64,000 bases of DNA from a virus, in the IMG/VR virus record IMGVR_UViG_3300020731_000016, positions 1 to 64,000 of that record; one strand, 5' to 3'. The first letter of the stretch is position 1, and every line of letters begins with the position of its first letter. Below the pieces are notes generated by a model. It saw only the letters and a list, made by a program, of their open reading frames with translations. It searched no databases and had not been told where the DNA came from. Positions 49,663 through 57,115 of the stretch are shown piece after piece. Made by a program: the position numbers and the translations under genes.

Positions 49663-52026
49663 TTATTGGGTGATAGTTTTAAAAAACTCCACTCTATCTT
49701 TACATACATTCCTCAATGCAAATTTATCTTTAACAGTTTCATAAAGACGATTACCAAGATCTTCAATCATATTGGGATTATCCACTAAACGTTTCATATG
49801 TTTACCCCAATCTTTATGGTTTCTATTAGGGTCTACTAATAGAGCATTACCTTTATCATTAAATTTACCACTATCTACCGCAGATATTAAATCCAAATTA
49901 TATGGTTTAACATTACTAGCAATTAACGCCTTTTTATGGAAACCTGCTTCAATAACCTTTAATTGTGATTTATTTGCATTAAAATGAGACTCTGCTAATG
50001 GTGCTAAAGAAATATCAAAATAGTTATAATTTATGGCATATTTTGCAACATCCAATGTCCATCTTCTTCTATATGTTTCATTATCATCTTTATATTCAGG
50101 GGATGGTGTAAATGATTTAAGATAAGTTTCGTATGTAGGATTAGTTACTCGATAATTATCGGTAAATATTTGTTCATACTTATACCAAACTGTTTCTTCT
50201 GGTTTTATTGGTCTTTGTGTTACTTGTTTTGTGTCTGGATTAAATTCACTAACAGTACCTCTAGTATCAAATCCACATAGTACAAATTGAGTATTTTCAG
50301 GTTTTTCATGTTGGATACTTGAAATACCATTTCTAAGTAATTCTAGGTCATGTAAGTGACTATTACCTATCCAAAATGGTTTACCATTTCTTCTAACATA
50401 AATAATGTGATTAGTAACCTCAACACAATAAACAAATCCATTGTAGTATCTTTGATATTGTTCATTACTTTTTACTAATGGTGTTGATTTATTATGTTTA
50501 CTAATATTTGGATTTTTTGAAAAATTAATTTGATAACTATCAAATTGATTTATAATTTGTCTACCTTTAATATATGATGTTCTTTTACCTCTATTTTTAA
50601 TCGTACTTGGTAAACCAATTTTTAATGATATTTCTTGTAAATCGTCAATTAATGATTTAGAACTACTCCACGCTCTTTTTCTTTTATAAATATTATTTTC
50701 AATATTACCATCACCATTTATAAACCATTCTAAAAATATATTTAATTGTCTACTAGATAATTCTTTTAAATCTTTTGGAATAAATTTATCATTTGCATAA
50801 CCAAATTGTGAAAGATAATACCATAATTGTTTATCAAATATACGAATTTGTTTTTTATCTTTACTATATATTGGTTTAAATCCCATTTTTTCCAATAAAT
50901 TAAACATCGTTTCAAGATAATTATTATCTTTAATTTGTGCAATACCAACCTGGTGTAAACCTTTAGTTTTACTTGTCCAACCTTCTGCCATCCAAAAACC
51001 AAAAAATTTTAACCAATCATCCATTTCAAATTCTTTTTCATTTCCATATTTATTAAATAAACGTGTTGTTTTAATAAATTTTTTAGATATGATATTATCT
51101 ATTTCAGATGTTTCCAATTCTAATTCTTCATAAAATTCAATGCTAGGTAATGTAAAAAATTCTTTTTCAATACCATTCCATATAGCATCTCTTTTAACGT
51201 GGAAATTTTTTCCATGTATTTTTTCCGATTGTACTAACCCCAAATTTAATTTTTTATGACCCAAATGTTTTATTTCAGACGCATACATATTATGATTTGG
51301 TGTTACTTCGTACTCAATTAATTTATTTTTACCACAATTTAAATTACCTTTAAATGGTTCACAAATATATCCAGATGGTTTATGATATTCAATTTCATTT
51401 GTATTTGGATTTAATGTTGCAACTTTTTCAGTTTTATCTAATTGATCAAATCTTATCCAACCATTATCTGTTAATATTTCTGTATCAGGTGTCATACAAC
51501 TTCCCCCTAACCATCCGAATCTAATTTTATCAGATTTAAATGGTTTTGGTTGGAATTGTGGTTCTTCATCATTAACCGCATTTGGAAATATTGTTGTATT
51601 TTTTAACCCTAATTTTTCTTTAATTGTATTTGCAAATATAGTTGTTGTTGTGGTAATATGGTCAACCAATCTTAACATCTCAATTTTTTTCTCACCAATT
51701 TTATGTTCTTTAACTTGGTGGTACATTGGGTGTCTCATATCAACAAACCAAAGGTCATCAATATCCATTACTGTTTTAATTCCCTTTTCTTTTAACCATT
51801 TAATACGAGCAATATTTGCTTCATGGGTTGTAGGTACAACAAAACTATGGAAAACAACTACATTATAATCTTTGAAGAAATCATCATTATCTTCAGGATT
51901 AAAAGAAATATCTACATGTATTTCATCTGAGTAGTTATCACCAATATATCTAAATGGATCTAAAATTCTAAATTTACCTACACCGAATTTATCTGATGGG
52001 ATTGCTAATATCTTTATTTTTGACAT
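49663..52026 (-). CDS. GT-B glycosyltransferase with intein
   Basis: 787 aa precursor, 408 aa after splicing. Extein: KILAIPSDKFGVGKFRILDP, FHSFVVPTTHEANIARIKWL, TVMDIDDLWFVDMRHP, and TTTTTIFANTIKEKLGLKNT, then the C-half FGWLGGS / SHLHDLELLRNGI with EAGFHKKALIASNVKPYN. Typical of phage GT4-like enzymes. The intein sits in the conserved donor-binding loop. Third glycosyltransferase of the window; substrate unknown. Confidence 0.85.
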   Translation of the reverse strand: MSKIKILAIPSDKFGVGKFRILDPFRYIGDNYSDEIHVDISFNPEDNDDFFKDYNVVVFHSFVVPTTHEANIARIKWLKEKGIKTVMDIDDLWFVDMRHPMYHQVKEHKIGEKKIEMLRLVDHITTTTTIFANTIKEKLGLKNTTIFPNAVNDEEPQFQPKPFKSDKIRFGWLGGSCMTPDTEILTDNGWIRFDQLDKTEKVATLNPNTNEIEYHKPSGYICEPFKGNLNCGKNKLIEYEVTPNHNMYASEIKHLGHKKLNLGLVQSEKIHGKNFHVKRDAIWNGIEKEFFTLPSIEFYEELELETSEIDNIISKKFIKTTRLFNKYGNEKEFEMDDWLKFFGFWMAEGWTSKTKGLHQVGIAQIKDNNYLETMFNLLEKMGFKPIYSKDKKQIRIFDKQLWYYLSQFGYANDKFIPKDLKELSSRQLNIFLEWFINGDGNIENNIYKRKRAWSSSKSLIDDLQEISLKIGLPSTIKNRGKRTSYIKGRQIINQFDSYQINFSKNPNISKHNKSTPLVKSNEQYQRYYNGFVYCVEVTNHIIYVRRNGKPFWIGNSHLHDLELLRNGISSIQHEKPENTQFVLCGFDTRGTVSEFNPDTKQVTQRPIKPEETVWYKYEQIFTDNYRVTNPTYETYLKSFTPSPEYKDDNETYRRRWTLDVAKYAINYNYFDISLAPLAESHFNANKSQLKVIEAGFHKKALIASNVKPYNLDLISAVDSGKFNDKGNALLVDPNRNHKDWGKHMKRLVDNPNMIEDLGNRLYETVKDKFALRNVCKDRVEFFKTITQ
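50362..51498 (-). mobile_element. Glycosyltransferase intein, LAGLIDADG type
   Basis: 379 residues, Cys (CMTPDTEIL) to Gly-Asn (FWIGN), +1 Ser. Motifs FFGFWMAEGWT and FLEWFINGDGN. The penultimate residue is Gly, as in the protease intein; the two are probably related (both read VRxNGK near the end). Confidence 0.88.
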
Positions 52027-52076
52027 AAAATTTGTTTATACGTCAATAATAATATATATAATCCAAAAAGAAAAGG

Positions 52077-52823
52077 TTATTTCGCCTTGTTAACTTTAGT
52101 AATTTTTCCTGAAAATACTGAATCACCAACTTTAACAACTAAATTTTCATTTATTGAAGTTGTTTTTTGTGCGGTCAATAATTGATTTAATTTTTCATCC
52201 ATTATTTTACGAATAGTATTTTCAATGATAGGTGTTAACGCAGTTATAATTTCATTAACATCTTGTTTTGAATGAATTACTTGTGTTTGTTGTGGTCTTG
52301 ATGATGTTTTTGATTTACTTGGTCCAACACCTTCTTGTTCCATTAATTTTCTTGCTTTATTAACAAAATTAATATCAAGTGAATCTGCCAATGATATTTG
52401 TTGTGGTTGTTGTATAGGATGTTCTATCATTAGTTTTTTTATATTTTCTGGTAGTTTAGTGTTTTGTATTCTATTAACGTCTAAAACATTTGAGCTAACT
52501 GGTCTTGTTGGGGCTGGTCTTGATTCTTCCATCATACCCATCATATCATATCCACCCATTTGTTGTGGCATATGTCTTTGTTGTGGTACCATTCTTTGTT
52601 GTGGTACCATTCTTTGTTGTGGTACCATTCTTTGTTGTGGCATCATTGGTTGGTTCATACCCATTCCACTTGAAGCTAATTCTTCAGGTGCAGATCTTAA
52701 AACTTGTTCATTTACATTGCCAGTTTCATAATCACCATTATCCACTTTATTCATTATTTTTTTTGCTTGTACTAATCTCATCATTAAATCATTTTCTGAG
52801 ATTACTCCATTTCCTTGTTGCAT
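52077..52823 (-). CDS. Virion-type protein with PQQRMV repeats, 248 aa
   Basis: Helical start (NDLMMRLVQAKKIMNKV), a Met/Gln/Pro-rich middle with four PQQRMV-like units, a helical segment with ARKLMEQEGVGPSKSK, and a C-terminal strand part NLVVKVGDSVFSGKITKV. Function unknown. Heads a minus-strand region of repeat-rich, tagged proteins, so a structural role is likely. Confidence 0.6.
   Translation of the reverse strand: MQQGNGVISENDLMMRLVQAKKIMNKVDNGDYETGNVNEQVLRSAPEELASSGMGMNQPMMPQQRMVPQQRMVPQQRMVPQQRHMPQQMGGYDMMGMMEESRPAPTRPVSSNVLDVNRIQNTKLPENIKKLMIEHPIQQPQQISLADSLDINFVNKARKLMEQEGVGPSKSKTSSRPQQTQVIHSKQDVNEIITALTPIIENTIRKIMDEKLNQLLTAQKTTSINENLVVKVGDSVFSGKITKVNKAK
52573..52644 (-). repeat. 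Four 18-bp tandem repeats
   Basis: Units of ATTCTTTGTTGTGGTACC (plus-strand reading), the outer two diverged, encoding Pro-Gln-Gln-Arg-Met-Val. A candidate for copy-number variation. Confidence 0.85.
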
Positions 52824-52854
52824 ATTTAATATATTTTATTAATTATAATTATTA

Positions 52855-53580
52855 TTATGATAACATTAAAGTTTTAATTCTTTTAATATTTTCTTTTAAT
52901 GTTTCATCTTCTGGATTTTCTTCCGGTTTTTCTTCGGGTTTTGGTTGTGGTAATTCAGTAGATGGTTTTATTTCTTTATTTGGTTCAACCGGAGTTGGTT
53001 CAGGTTTCACCTCTGGTTTTGGTTGAGGTAATTCTGTTGGTTTAGTTGGTTCAACAGGGGGTTTTACTTCGGGTTTTGGTTGAGGTAATTCCGGTTCAAC
53101 TTTTTTAATTGGTTCTTTTATAGGTTTTGGTTTTGGTTCTTTTTTAACCGGTGTTGTTGTATCCCAATTTGATTTAACATACGTAACTCTCATTCCACCA
53201 TATCTTGGAGTTTCATCACCTTCTTTATAACCTGGTCTTTTTTCATTGAATTGGGTATTATTATTAACTTGAACATTACTCATTCTACTAACCATAAATG
53301 TTCTCCATCCGTGTTCATTAAAACCTTTTTTTGAAACAGAAGGTGGTTGTACATACGCTCTAATCACTAAATTACCTTTACTATTAACACCCATAGCAAC
53401 CGCCTCTGCGTTAATCCTTTTTCCTTGTTTAACACTTTTTTCTTTTGGTTTTTTTGGACCTGTATAATAAAAGGTAATAGGATTCCTATTAACAATTGCA
53501 TCGACAATTGGTTTACTTTGTCTTGTTTTAAGAACATTTTGTTCTTCAAGTATTTTAAAAAATAATTTAGTTAATTTCAT
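52855..53580 (-). CDS. WYL-domain-like protein with tag and proline-rich tail
   Basis: 241 aa from ATG 53580, chosen because the tag MKLTKLFFKILEEQNVL (LEE site at residue 12) starts there. Residues 20-135 fit a WYL/Sm-like domain: VDAIVNRNPITFYYTGPKKP, RINAEAVAMGVNSKGNLVIR, HGWRTFMVSRMSNVQV, TQFNEKRPGY. The tail repeats ELPQPKPEVKP. The extreme C-terminus (LKENIKRIKTLML) resembles the tag helices of other proteins. WYL domains bind nucleic acid or nucleotide ligands in regulators; a packaged WYL protein would be new to me. Confidence 0.6.
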   Translation of the reverse strand: MKLTKLFFKILEEQNVLKTRQSKPIVDAIVNRNPITFYYTGPKKPKEKSVKQGKRINAEAVAMGVNSKGNLVIRAYVQPPSVSKKGFNEHGWRTFMVSRMSNVQVNNNTQFNEKRPGYKEGDETPRYGGMRVTYVKSNWDTTTPVKKEPKPKPIKEPIKKVEPELPQPKPEVKPPVEPTKPTELPQPKPEVKPEPTPVEPNKEIKPSTELPQPKPEEKPEENPEDETLKENIKRIKTLMLS

Positions 53581-53581
53581 A

Positions 53582-54025
53582 TTAAAAATCAGGATATGTT
53601 TTTTTTCCATTATATTTATTCGATGCAATTTCATTATTTCTATTATTTATGTCAAGTGGAGTTACTGCTTGATCATTATTTAATGTTGAATAAGCATCAT
53701 TGGAGTTATACTGATTAGTTGCATTATATGTATTGATTGCTTCTTCTGTGGTTCTATTAGTAATATCCAGTGGAGTTACCGCCAAATCTTTATTTATTAC
53801 TGAATAAGCAACATTAGAACCATATGGTTTATTAGGACCATATGTGTTAATTGACTGTTCAGTATTTCTATTATTAATATCAACGGGTGTTACTGCTTGA
53901 TCATTATGTAGTGATGAGTATGCGTCATTACTATCATAAATTGAACTTGGGTTATACTTATTTACCGCAATTTCTGTCGGTCTTAATTCATTTGCAATTG
54001 CTTCTAATGGTGAAATATTTGGCAT
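53582..54025 (-). CDS. Tandem-repeat protein, 147 aa
   Basis: Three to four repeats of about 40 residues with the pattern YxSNxAYSxLNxDxAVTP, L/VDIxNRxTExxxNxY. Asn/Tyr-rich, no known family. Lies 1 base upstream of the WYL gene, so in the same operon. Probably structural. Confidence 0.65.
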   Translation of the reverse strand: MPNISPLEAIANELRPTEIAVNKYNPSSIYDSNDAYSSLHNDQAVTPVDINNRNTEQSINTYGPNKPYGSNVAYSVINKDLAVTPLDITNRTTEEAINTYNATNQYNSNDAYSTLNNDQAVTPLDINNRNNEIASNKYNGKKTYPDF

Positions 54026-54026
54026 G

Positions 54027-54524
54027 TTAATATGTTATTAATTTTTTTATTTTTTCAATTTCCTCAAATAAACCTAATGAAACTATTGGGGATATTGATG
54101 ATTTATGTGAATTACTTTTAATCAAATTTGTTGGTACAGTAAATCCAAATTTTTTTGTATGTTTTTTTAAATATGAATTTTTTCTTTCTCCAGTAATTGC
54201 TGACATTTCATCAGCATCTTTTCTTCCTTCTTTCCTATTATCAATTAAATCGCGTTCACCTTGTAAATGTTTTTTTGACCAATTATCCATTAATTGACCA
54301 CCATAAAGATTATATCTAACTCTATCTTTAATTTTATCAATAGTTTGTAAATCATGGATAATTCTTTTTAATTGTCCATAAGTTACTTTTTTATCGTTTA
54401 ATATATTTTGAGCACGTTGAACACCATGTGTATTCTTATCTTGTAAACCAGTTATTGTATGGTTAATTAGATTAAGAATATCTTGTGGGACATCAAAAAC
54501 TCTATCTTTTAATTCTCTATTCAT
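54027..54524 (-). CDS. Helical protein with C-terminal tag-like helix, 165 aa
   Basis: Mostly helical and basic (LKRIIHDLQTIDKIKDRVR; SKKHLQGERDLIDN). The last residues LGLFEEIEKIKKLITY resemble the N-terminal peptides of the tagged proteins, but at the C-terminus. Stop/start overlap with neighbours is one base. Function unknown. Confidence 0.6.
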   Translation of the reverse strand: MNRELKDRVFDVPQDILNLINHTITGLQDKNTHGVQRAQNILNDKKVTYGQLKRIIHDLQTIDKIKDRVRYNLYGGQLMDNWSKKHLQGERDLIDNRKEGRKDADEMSAITGERKNSYLKKHTKKFGFTVPTNLIKSNSHKSSISPIVSLGLFEEIEKIKKLITY

Positions 54525-55270
54525 TATTTTAAATGTTTCAAAATATCCTTTAATGATAAATTGTGACTATCCAAACTATTTTTTAATGATTTTAATTGTT
54601 TTAAAACAATTGGGTTAATTTCTTTTTCTTCATCCAAATCATTATCAAGAATATCATTTGGATCATTTTTTCTTGATAAGATACTTTCAAGATATTCTTC
54701 CATGAATTTTTTAGGATTTTCAACTAATCTAATTTTATCATCAGGTAGTTTTTGATCATAACCCATTTGACCTAATCTTTCAATAGCTTCTTCATGTGTT
54801 AAACCTAATTCTTTTGTAAAATGTCTATAAGCTTCTTTAAAACTTTCATCATCACCTAAAGTATCTTCATAACCTAAAGATTTACTCAAATCTGCTTCTG
54901 ACATACCAAAATATTTCATTGACACAGCACCATATGCACTAGATGACCCCATTTGTCCTGTTGACATTTTAACGACTTCATCAGTAGTTTTATTGTCTGT
55001 AACACCTTTGGTATTGAAATCTGTTGGTTTTTTACCTCTAGCAATGTTTCCTTCATCATCAACGATTTCATCAACCTCTTTTTTAGGTTTTTTAACTTTT
55101 TTTGGTAAATGTTTAAAATCTGTTTTATCTGAAAATTCATGAGCCATTTTACCCCATTTTTTCCTTTCTTTTGGTGAGGTTGATTTATCTCCCGCTTTTG
55201 CATAGAAAAATTTTTGTTGTGCTTTTGACACAAATTTCTCTTCTATTATCTGTTTTATAAAATTATTCAT
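54524..55270 (-). CDS. DUF3008-like tagged protein, 248 aa
   Basis: It starts MNNFIKQIIEEKFVSKAQQK: short helix with an IEE site at residue 11, then SKAQQKFFYAKAGDKSTSP, the signature of DUF3008-type phage proteins, and KKWGKMAHEFSDKTDFKHLP. Middle is acidic linker, C-terminus helical (LKQLKSLKNSLDSHNL). Function unknown; first gene of this minus-strand operon with a TATTTATA motif. Confidence 0.65.
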   Translation of the reverse strand: MNNFIKQIIEEKFVSKAQQKFFYAKAGDKSTSPKERKKWGKMAHEFSDKTDFKHLPKKVKKPKKEVDEIVDDEGNIARGKKPTDFNTKGVTDNKTTDEVVKMSTGQMGSSSAYGAVSMKYFGMSEADLSKSLGYEDTLGDDESFKEAYRHFTKELGLTHEEAIERLGQMGYDQKLPDDKIRLVENPKKFMEEYLESILSRKNDPNDILDNDLDEEKEINPIVLKQLKSLKNSLDSHNLSLKDILKHLK

Positions 55271-55285
55271 TAAATATTGCTTTTA

Positions 55286-55293
55286 TATAAATA
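55286..55293 (-). promoter_or_regulatory. TATTTATA motif
   Basis: 15 bases before ATG 55270; pairs with the plus-strand copy at 55311 as a divergent control region. Confidence 0.45.
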
Positions 55294-55310
55294 TCAAAAG
55301 TTATTAAAGA

Positions 55311-55318
55311 TATTTATA
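55311..55318 (+). promoter_or_regulatory. TATTTATA motif
   Basis: 5 bases before ATG 55324. Confidence 0.45.
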
Positions 55319-55323
55319 TAATT

Positions 55324-56640
55324 ATGGCAAGTCAAAATATTTTTAATTATTATGGTATTAAATTAGATGGTAAGGTGGATTTTTCTGAGGTATATGACTA
55401 TGAAATCACAAAAAATGATTTAGATTATAATTCAGATGTTATCCAATTTAATTACGATATCACATATACATCTCTTACAATAAATAGTGGTTTAAGTGGA
55501 TTTACTTGTGTTAGAGACTCTATTACAATTAGTGATGGTACAAGTAATTATACCTTTGATTACAATGATTTTATTAATTTTTTTGGTGATCAATATGAAT
55601 ATATAATATTAAATAATGATGTTTATGTCAATTTAGATGGTATTACATATTATAATATTATTAGTTATAATGATATTATTAACACCCCTTCTTCATGGTT
55701 AATCAATAATTTATCAGGGTCAACAATAGAATGCGAAAGTAAAATAACCAATTCATCAAATTGTTGTCCACCTTCTCCACAATTGGAAAATAAACCTTGG
55801 GCTTATAAATTTAATACCGGTGGTGGAAATGATTATTGTTCACCATATATTAAAAGAAGAACAGAAAAAGGTTGGACTTTAGATTTTATTTTTAATAGAG
55901 AACATAGTGGTTGGACTGAAGGTTCTGTTTTTTATTATATTGGTGTAAGAGGTGAAGATAATGTTGCAAATTATGCAGATAATAACTTATCTTTTCAATT
56001 TACACCTGATGGTAGAATAAAATTTATTTCTGTTAGATATTCTGGTGTTTGTGACCCGGTATCAGGTTATAGTGATGGTTATTATATTGAAAGTGGTCAA
56101 ACCCCAACTTTATGTACAACAGGTGATACAAAAGATTTTAATGTAACTATTGTATTTGATAGAGATTATAGATTAACAGATTGTAATATTGAAAATGATG
56201 GTGGTTGGAATGATCTAATTGAGGAATATGTAATAACACCATTAGACACAACTGATTCTGAAATAACATCAACTCAAATTGCAACATTTAATACATATGA
56301 GATTTTGAATAAAAAATGGGAATCAGAAAGAAAACAAAGATTGGGAACATTGAAAATATATTTAAATGGTAATCCAATTTATAAAATAAAAGAATGGGAA
56401 GAGATTATACCATCAACAAGGGGAACTCAACCATTTATTCAATCTTGGGGTGGTGGAACAGGTTTAATGGGTGGTATTCATGAAGGTACATGTTGTTTTG
56501 ATATAAAAAGTATTAAATATTATGAAGAACCTCTAGATTATTTTCATGTTAGACATAATTTCCTAATGTCATTAAAAAGTGGTGATTATGATTATTTCAT
56601 ATGTGGAAATAATTGTGTGGATAATGTAACCGCATTATAA
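55324..56640 (+). CDS. Tail-type structural protein, lectin-like fold, 438 aa
   Basis: Strand-rich and Asn/Tyr-rich; central region (WAYKFNTGGGNDYCSPYIKR, GWTLDFIFNREHSGWTEG, NNLSFQFTPDGRIKF, LGTLKIYLNGNPIYKI) follows the alternating pattern of a concanavalin/laminin-G-like sandwich, which in tails often binds sugars. The N-terminal part could attach it to the tail. Not recognised further. Confidence 0.6.
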   Translation: MASQNIFNYYGIKLDGKVDFSEVYDYEITKNDLDYNSDVIQFNYDITYTSLTINSGLSGFTCVRDSITISDGTSNYTFDYNDFINFFGDQYEYIILNNDVYVNLDGITYYNIISYNDIINTPSSWLINNLSGSTIECESKITNSSNCCPPSPQLENKPWAYKFNTGGGNDYCSPYIKRRTEKGWTLDFIFNREHSGWTEGSVFYYIGVRGEDNVANYADNNLSFQFTPDGRIKFISVRYSGVCDPVSGYSDGYYIESGQTPTLCTTGDTKDFNVTIVFDRDYRLTDCNIENDGGWNDLIEEYVITPLDTTDSEITSTQIATFNTYEILNKKWESERKQRLGTLKIYLNGNPIYKIKEWEEIIPSTRGTQPFIQSWGGGTGLMGGIHEGTCCFDIKSIKYYEEPLDYFHVRHNFLMSLKSGDYDYFICGNNCVDNVTAL

Positions 56641-56648
56641 AAAAATAA

Positions 56649-56656
56649 TATTTATT
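56649..56656 (+). promoter_or_regulatory. TATTTATT motif
   Basis: 3 bases before ATG 56660. Confidence 0.35.
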
Positions 56657-56659
56657 AAT

Positions 56660-57028
56660 ATGGAATTTTATATAAGACAAGGGGCAAGTGACCCAATTTT
56701 AAAGTTAAAGTTAATTGATGATGGTATAAATGATAAATCATCAATTAATGATTTATTGGAAAATTCTGATATTACATTTGAAATGTCAGAATATAAAACA
56801 AATATTCCTGTTATATTGAATGGTACTTGTTGGACAACATCAAGAACTAAAAAATATGATATGACTACTGATGAATATTACATTACATTTAGATTTACAG
56901 AAGAACAAACATCTCAAATAGGTAAATTTGAAGGTAAATTTATTGTTCAATTTTTAGATACAAATCAAGACCCAACTACTAAGTTAATTCTACCTGTAAA
57001 AGAGAAACTATACATCAATATTTTTTAA
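56660..57028 (+). CDS. BppU N-terminal-like baseplate protein, 122 aa
   Basis: FYIRQGASDPILKLKLIDDG, then ITFEMSEYKTNIPVILNGTC, TTDEYYITFRFTEEQTSQIG and FEGKFIVQFLDTNQ follow the N-terminal domain of baseplate upper proteins, an Ig-like adaptor. It probably connects the lectin-like protein or a tail fibre to the baseplate. Confidence 0.6.
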   Translation: MEFYIRQGASDPILKLKLIDDGINDKSSINDLLENSDITFEMSEYKTNIPVILNGTCWTTSRTKKYDMTTDEYYITFRFTEEQTSQIGKFEGKFIVQFLDTNQDPTTKLILPVKEKLYINIF

Positions 57029-57046
57029 TCTGACTTTTTTTGACTA

Positions 57047-57054
57047 TATTTATT
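57047..57054 (+). promoter_or_regulatory. TATTTATT motif ahead of DNA polymerase
   Basis: 61 bases upstream of ATG 57116, so any transcript from here has a real leader, unlike most members. Confidence 0.25.
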
Positions 57055-57070
57055 TTTTGTTAAGACTAAC

Positions 57071-57085
57071 TACGATTTACTCGTA
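57071..57085 (+). promoter_or_regulatory. Small hairpin in the polymerase leader
   Basis: TACGA-TTTAC-TCGTA, 5-bp stem and 5-base loop, 30 bases before the ATG. T4 gp43 binds a hairpin in its own leader to repress translation; whether this one serves so is speculation. Confidence 0.25.
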
Positions 57086-57115
57086 AGCTAATGTGTCAAT
57101 TTAAAAGTAAAATAT

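Noticed and set aside
52459-53026. Plus-strand ORFs with repeated Cys-Gly or Val-Val-Pro-Phe units
   Set aside because: They are mirror frames of the 18-bp repeats and proline-rich tail of minus-strand genes.
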